Below, piece by piece: positions 58,474 to 64,000 of a stretch of 64,000 nucleotides of DNA. A program made the position numbers and the translations under genes. Under the pieces are notes generated by a model. It did not search any database, was not told the origin of the DNA, and worked only from the letters and a program-made list of their open reading frames with translations. Source of the DNA: Aralia elata (lineage: Eukaryota > Streptophyta > Magnoliopsida > Apiales > Araliaceae); contig CM068377.1 of assembly GCA_034770075.1 (NCBI GenBank), forward strand, positions 55,608,275-55,672,274, written 5' to 3'. Each line of letters begins with the position of its first letter. The stretch's first letter is position 1.

Positions 58474-58860
58474 GAGCTGTCTCGAAGGAACTCTTTAATG
58501 TTTTGATACCAAGCCCATTTAGGAGGGGCGTCACTATGGGAGATCTCTCCGATCTGATCCTCATAGGCCGGACAAGTCTGTACCGCAATTTCCCCCTTAA
58601 AGCTCGTCTCGTACCGTGATGTGTGAATCAGGGAAGCCAGTGTGGCTAGAGTATCCGCGAAGTCATTTTGATTTCTGGGAACGTGCCGAAAGGCAATATC
58701 TTTGAATTGTTTGGCAAGTTTGATGATGAGGCGATGGTAGGGCAATAGCTGAAGCCCTTTGGTGCTGTATATTCCCATGGCCTGCCAGATGACCAATTCG
58801 GAGTCTCCAACTACTATCATCCTTTTGATTCCCATTCCCAGGGCTAATCATAGTCCTAGG
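58474..58860 (-). pseudogene. Y2: archaeal-type RNase H relic (part)
   Basis: The minus-strand frame 58835-58474 has VVGDSELVIWQ and RHVPRNQNDFADTLATLASL, the same domain as Y1 18318-18805. A frame change near 58856 separates the AEYEG block. Element B splits it from its end at 46840-46880. Confidence 0.8.
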
Positions 58861-59778
58861 ATGCATCCCTCGTATTTGACCGTATTGTTGGAGTGGCAGA
58901 ACTGTAATTTCATGGCTACCGGCTTCTGCCATTTGGATGGATGGAGTATGGACTTTACGGCCTCTTAGTTGGGTCCTAGGGGCAATCTCGCAAAATAAAC
59001 AAGGGCCGTAGTTTAGTACTGTGCCAGTTACAAGTTGGCAGATGCATGTCAACATTGATGCATGATTATTATTATTTTTTTTAATTTTTTTTATTTTTTT
59101 TAGGTTCTCTAATCTTATCCTGCAAAACAAGGTCAGTGTTTGATGACAGGATAGTATTTAGAAGTTTTAGAAAACCTTGGTACGTGGTATGGATTGCCTT
59201 TCTGCAAAACCATGTCAGCATTCTCTTTATATGTGCAGGTGATGTAATCACATGATACAGGACATATTTATTACAATGATGATGGTATGACAGTTGTATG
59301 CCATTTACATGACATTTATTTATTTGACTGAACGATAAAAAGGCATGGAGAAGCTTCCCTTTCGTTAGGTTTATCAGAGGCTGACCTACCCTAAGGTTAC
59401 TCTCGCGGGCTTTTCGGTATGAAGGTTCCCAAATCTTCGCAATCTACTCGTCTGAATCCTTTCGATTGGAGCGGATCTGGGTGGTGCGTTTCCTGAGCCA
59501 TCTCTGGGGAGCAGCCCCTTCGAGTCCAGTAATAAGCAACCGACGGATTCGCCTCAAGAGGAGGTACACTCTCAACATACATTCACATTCATCGTCCTCA
59601 CCGTATGCATATGATTACTTTGAAGTAAAGCAATTCCATTCAATCATTCATTCATTGGACAAAAACACACATTCACACAACAAGTAAAACAGGTCAAAAT
59701 GTCGCTCGCACATAAACATTCATAAATTTTAAAGGATAGGACAACATCAAGATTTGAACGCGGCTTAAACCCTCTAAT
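58861..59778 (-). other. Y2 leader region
   Basis: Inverse of 17448-18317. Contains a T-rich low-complexity stretch (59066-59101) in place of the Y1 AAT repeat, and the conserved 61-codon frame (59582-59397). No recognised domain. Confidence 0.6.
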
Positions 59779-59797
59779 GTCCCCAGCGGAGTCGCCA
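59779..59797 (-). other. Y2 primer binding site
   Basis: The minus strand reads TGGCGACTCCGCTGGGGAC, two bases from the LTR end at 59800. Confidence 0.75.
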
Positions 59798-59799
59798 GC

Positions 59800-61802
59800 T
59801 GTCGACGCCGGGAAGAATCGTTCCTTTGGTGATTATTACCCTTTCTAATTTTAGCCTTTTATTAGATGATTTTTTTTGGAAAAGGTTGGCATGAATGTCG
59901 ACGGGGTTTTGAAAGATCGTTTTTTATGATGAGCCAATTGACCAGAGTCGCCAGTTGGTATATTTAAAATGGATGTACCAACTCATCCGAGTTTTGTTTT
60001 CGTAAATCGCTGGCTCATATTTGACTCTGAATTAATTGGTCTGCAAACCGAGATTCATAGAGTTCGGGGACTTACTTAAGCGAGGGGAAGGTGTTAGGCA
60101 CCCCCCGACTTCCGTGAAACACAGTTACCGCAATCTTGATACTTCTCCTATCCTTTAATTCTTAAAATGTGTGTGTGCACGCGTGTGTATGCCTATGTGA
60201 ATGTTGTAGTGAGTTTTGCATGAAAAACCATTTGGATTTTTATGAAAAGTTGTGTTTTATTTTGAGAATGCCTTAGAATGTCTTCCGGCTTATACGAGAA
60301 AGCATTGTTATTTATTTTTGTGAGAAAGGTTTGATTTTAATTGTCAAAAGCTGTGAGATTGTTCATTAGGAGTCGTTTTGGCAAAAGAGTTTTTTAAACC
60401 TTCGTCAAAATAGGAATCGAGACCTATACATACGTTGCTTTCGTAAATAAAGTGACGGGCAACTTCTAGGATCTCTTTAACCCTATGCACAATGGTTTAA
60501 TAAAACGTCATTAATTTTTATAAAACCATTTTTGTGATGGTTTGAAAACGACTTTCTTTAGCATTCTCGTTAAATAGAAATCGACATTCATTAGCATTTC
60601 CAATTTTGAGCCTCGTGATGCTAATAACCTAATTTGATTGATTTTATGAAAATCTTCATCATTTAGCTTTGAAATCATTTTTTGTGTCGCAAATCAAATC
60701 AAGCATTAAAATGCGTGGGGGCTATTCATGGGCATGTAAGCCATCAAAATAACCCCAACGCCCACAATCGCATATTTCACTATTACGGGGCCTTAAACCC
60801 GATTTTCGATTTGATATCGTTTGAAGGCTCGACAATTACATATTTACAATAACGAATACATCAACCAGGCTACATACATCCAAAAATGTCCATCATCGGA
60901 TTTGGACCACGGGGTCGCGTTCCTAGGCTCACATCCACAATTTTCACACACCCACAAAATGGACAGTACAAAATTAAACAAGCTAAAAATCACCAAATGG
61001 ATATCATCGGGTCATTAGAAAGAATTTTGTTCCATTGGAACCCTCATTAATAATCCCTAATCCATGTATCCTTAACAATATACAAGAAAAAATACATTTA
61101 ATGTAACTCAAATGACCAAAAGCTTAACAAAATGATATACCAAAAATGCTATAAAAGAGGGCTTTTCACCTTGCAAATGATACGACAATTCGTATAAACT
61201 CGTATATTGAATAGAGTAGAAAATATATGTGATACAATCTAGCAAAAGGGTATAAATCCTCACTTTTTTTCTCTCTTTTCTCTCCTTTCTCGCTGCTGTT
61301 TTTTACTGTTCTTCCTCTCCTTCCTTCTTTCTTTTCTGCTGTTGTTAACCTCCTGTATCCGAATGAAAAAATGAGCTGATAAAGGCTGGCCAAGGGCAGC
61401 GGCCGCAGATTGATCTGCGGCTGGCCTTGGTTTCTCCGCGCCCGCCGCGCACTTCAGCCGCCTGCCGCGCACTTCAGTTTATTTTAATCATTGGTCACAG
61501 ATCACTCCGCCGCTGGCTGGGCTGATTTTCTCGATTTTCGTACTGCCCCTCGATTCTCGTGTCGTATCGTCGATTTTCGCTGAAAGGCTTGTATTTTGCA
61601 GTCTGGGAATCGCTGGGAAACGCGCCACATCATTCATGGGTGCTTGTTTCGCCCGTCGTCGTGTCGGCTTTGATTGCAAGTCGTTGTGGTGGTTTTGAGT
61701 GTTTGTACTTATGTCCACCTTTCGTCTCGTAGGCTGGGTTAATTGACGATTTTGCCCTCCTGTCAGGGTTAGTATACGAAGTGCAAAATTTGGGTGTCTA
61801 CA
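59800..61802 (-). repeat. Y2 5' LTR
   Basis: Full-length inverse Y LTR, about 2003 bp, from GTCGACA (59800 side) to TGTAGACACCC (61802 side). It has one perfect GCCGCAGAT/ATCTGCGGC palindrome (near 61402) and one decayed copy (near 61495). The outer end abuts CCCAC at 61803-61807, the right copy of the Y target duplication. Confidence 0.9.
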
Positions 61803-62190
61803 CCCACCTATGAACCTTCTTATCGTCATCCAATGTTGATCGCCTTGGAAGTTGCTTTACATGTCTTGGAGATGCATACTCATTCCTCCTATTCAGCTGT
61901 ACTAGAACAAACCGCTTCCTCATCACGGTTTTTAACTCTTCCCCATGTCTCGATCGAACGCTCACCACATCTTCTCCTGCTAATCACAAATTGATCCCAC
62001 CACGTAGCTACAGAATTGGAGAACTCTAGAACCGCAAGTTTGACCTTCCTACGTTCGGAATAGTCATAATAGTCAAACTCTCACTCTTTCTTTCTCTCCC
62101 ACTTCAAATATGCTTCAAGATCATTCTTACCTTGAAAAGATTTCCTAGGAGTACTCTCAAAATCGTAATCATACATGTTCGCTGCAAAAC
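61803..62190 (-). pseudogene. Z gag relic, main part
   Basis: The minus strand reads STPRKSFQGKNDLEAYLKWE, then a stop, then EFDYYDYSERRKVKLAVLEF, ATWWDQFV, RRRCGERSIETW. After one frame change it reads VMRKRFV and a basic linker ending DDDKKV at the Y border. GKND.EAYLKWE, KKVKLA..EF and WWDQ are typical of Ty3/gypsy gag. The frame resumes at 15428 in the same phase. One stop and one frameshift make it a pseudogene. Confidence 0.8.
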
Positions 62191-62684
62191 AAAGGTTAGT
62201 AGATAAAATTTTCCTCACCACTCCCTTACGCGTTTCGCTCAAACAATAAATTACTCAATTATGCTCATGTATCACTCAATGTTGGCTTTTATCCTCTAAT
62301 GATCTCACTACTCTTGCCTTTTTCGCTCAAATATTCTCTTTTATAAGTTCTTTTTAAATTCACCAAACCAAACCAAAATTTTACTATTGCAATTCAACAA
62401 GAACTTATCAAGAACAAATATAGAAGGTACGAGTCTCGGATTACTAACAAGGTTACAGGTTGAGTGCTTTGTAAACTTCTTGTATGTCTTTAAAATTTTC
62501 GGGAAAGCTTTTAAGCTTACGAAATTTCTATGGCTTTGCTTGATCGGAATTGACGATGAGTGCTCGAATTATCGCTGATGAATATGTTAGCAAGTAATTG
62601 AAATAAACTGACATTTTTTCTTCTTTTTTTTTTTAAAAAATAATCAAAAAGAATTTAAAGGATAAATAACCAGCTAGATATTTA
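62191..62684 (-). other. Z leader between primer site and gag, no gene seen
   Basis: AT-rich, with a T-run followed by an A-run at 62618-62640. Frames on the plus strand here are not supported. Confidence 0.5.
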
Positions 62685-62696
62685 GCTCTGATACCA
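62685..62696 (-). other. Z primer binding site (tRNA-iMet)
   Basis: The minus strand reads TGGTATCAGAGC, the standard plant iMet complement, two bases from the LTR border at 62699. It orients Z as minus strand. Confidence 0.85.
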
Positions 62697-62698
62697 AA

Positions 62699-64000
62699 TG
62701 ATAGACTCCACCACACACTTGCGTGAAGTGGTCGTCATCCGGATCGTTTCTAGCAAAGTTATAAGTTGGAACACCAATGACACCGTAACCTTTCGCTTAT
62801 ATTGAAGCGAGAACCTTGGTACAATCGATAATGTAAGAAATTTCTGCGTTGAATGGAACACCAACGACACCTCGACCCGTTTGCTTATATGGAAGCAAGA
62901 ACCTTGGTACAATCGACGATTGATGCGGTAGAAGACGACACACACAATTATAAATTGTTGTATGATAAGTCAAATTGAATCTTAAGAAAACTAAGATTAG
63001 TTTAGAAATTCTTACATCAGTTTTGTCCCCTATTTGTACTACTTAAAGTAATTCTAATCCTAAAAACAAAAGAAACAAATTACATAACAATCAAATTTAA
63101 AATTGGAATTGAAATCCTAACTAAATAAAATCCTAATTACATTATATTTAAAACTAATTTTTTCCCCTTGTCGGAACAGATTGTATAAGCTTCTAGACGC
63201 CATGAATTTGACTCCCCAATCCTTGCCAATCTCAAATCTGATTAAAATTGTCGTGCATGAACAAGCCTTCCTCCCTTTGGAATTAGAAAATCCAATTATT
63301 GAAATCCGCTAGAAATTAATTTTGTGTAAAGGCTAAGTACTTCCCACATGCTTTAGCTTGGCCCACATGTTAAGTAGCTGAATATTCCCACATCAGCTAG
63401 AAATCCGTAAATTTGCTAAGAATCCGTGTCTGTGTAATGTTAGGAATTAGAATTAACTTGCTGCATGCGCTAAGTATACTTTAGCTTACGGATGAATGGC
63501 CCACATATGCTTTAACTTCCCACATGAATATGATCAATATACTTTAAGCTGATATCAATTGAACTTCTTTGCATGTAATTGTCGAAATATGTTATGTTTA
63601 ATAGGGCCCCACATGATACTTGCTTTAGTTGCCCACAAGCTGCCCCCACTTTGATGCTGAATCGGAATTTATAAAATTCGTGGCCCACATGATGGTTAAA
63701 ATTGATTTATATGGTTTACATGAGCTGAATTAAATAGGCCAATTGGGTTAGCCCAATTGGACTTTAATTTGATATTATTCGGCTTGAATGGAACCCTTGG
63801 TCCCATAATTCTTGGGTCATGCTAATTAATTGAAGAACAATTTTTTTATTGAATTTTTTTAAATAATTTTCCGCTCAAATTTTTTGAAATAGTCCATCGA
63901 ATCATTCTTTGAATCTTTTAACGCTTGCCCTCGTAACTGAACTAAAGAGAACTTGAATTAGATCAATTTAAGCTTTATCTCATTGTCCATCTATACCTAA
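62699..64000 (-). repeat. Z 5' LTR, running off the right edge
   Basis: The inner end reads TGATAGACTCC on the plus strand. No convincing outer border is visible before 64000. It includes an imperfect tandem duplication with an 87-bp period (from 62768 and 62855, each starting GGAACACCAA) and about eight CCCACAT-like words between 63340 and 63720. The 87-codon minus frame here lies in the duplicated stretch and is not supported. Confidence 0.65.

Larger units (their letters stand above)
15429..61802. mobile_element. Y composite: two inverted Tat/Ogre-like elements inserted as one unit
   Basis: The order is Y1 5' LTR, Y1 internal, Y1 truncated 3' LTR, Athila fragment C, Y2 3' LTR, Y2 internal, Y2 5' LTR (inverted). 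Removing the later insertions A and B with their duplications leaves about 25.3 kb. Both outer ends are the U3 start TGTAGACACCC. LTR copies differ by roughly 4-5% over the first 290 bp by eye, so the insertion is much older than A or B. The Tat/Ogre assignment rests on the TGGCGACTC-type primer site, the second (archaeal-type) RNase H relic and the repeat-rich 3' region. Confidence 0.75.

Overview
The window is plant nuclear DNA made almost entirely of nested LTR retrotransposons. I see no convincing host gene, tRNA, rRNA or CRISPR array. Evidence for a plant, probably a eudicot, is the presence of Athila-type and Tat/Ogre-type Ty3/gypsy elements, a Ty1/copia-type element with very long LTRs, primer sites matching plant tRNA-Asp and tRNA-iMet, and AT-rich spacers. 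I cannot name the species.

Layout, from the oldest layer to the youngest. (1) Z is a decayed Ty3/gypsy element on the minus strand. Its LTR begins at 62699, its iMet primer site is at 62685-62696, and its gag relic is split between 61803-62190 and 15253-15428. (2) X is a copia-like, apparently non-autonomous element on the minus strand. Its right LTR (12086-15252) abuts the Z gag relic, its internal region is 6607-12085, and its left LTR is broken up (1057-1497 and 5832-6606). Two related Ty3-type minus-strand LTR sequences, T1 (1-1056) and T2 (1498-5831, TSD TGGCA), are inserted in that left LTR. (3) Y (15429-61802) is a composite of two deleted Tat/Ogre-like elements lying tail to tail. Y1 (plus strand) and Y2 (minus strand) flank a 4.2-kb Athila fragment (C, 36091-40314). 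One 5-bp duplication, CCCAC, brackets the whole composite, and the Z gag frame resumes across it. (4) Two nearly complete Athila-type elements sit inside Y. A (21953-31373, minus, TSD GAGTT) is in Y1; B (46881-58473, plus, TSD GAGCT) is in Y2. In each case the other Y copy supplies the empty site.

Coding content. A and B carry long gag-protease-reverse transcriptase-RNase H-integrase frames. A is broken by one in-frame TAG and B by one frameshift. B also has a 408-residue frame in the env-like position, without membrane segments. Y keeps only shuffled pol fragments plus long tandem arrays. X keeps a decayed acidic/lysine-rich frame resembling the plant-transposon domain found in env-position frames.

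The most interesting signals are structural and non-coding. The three Athila-type elements share a roughly 1-kb 3' cassette bounded by two hairpin-plus-purine-tract modules. Inside it are 3-4 copies of an RNA hairpin, 11 copies in all. The outer stems differ in sequence but stay complementary, and their non-Watson-Crick positions are G-U only when read on the sense strand. X has a second, unrelated covarying hairpin array in its LTR. Several LTRs carry their own repeated GC-rich palindromes. The Y composite, with a U3 end at both termini, is a structural oddity in its own right.
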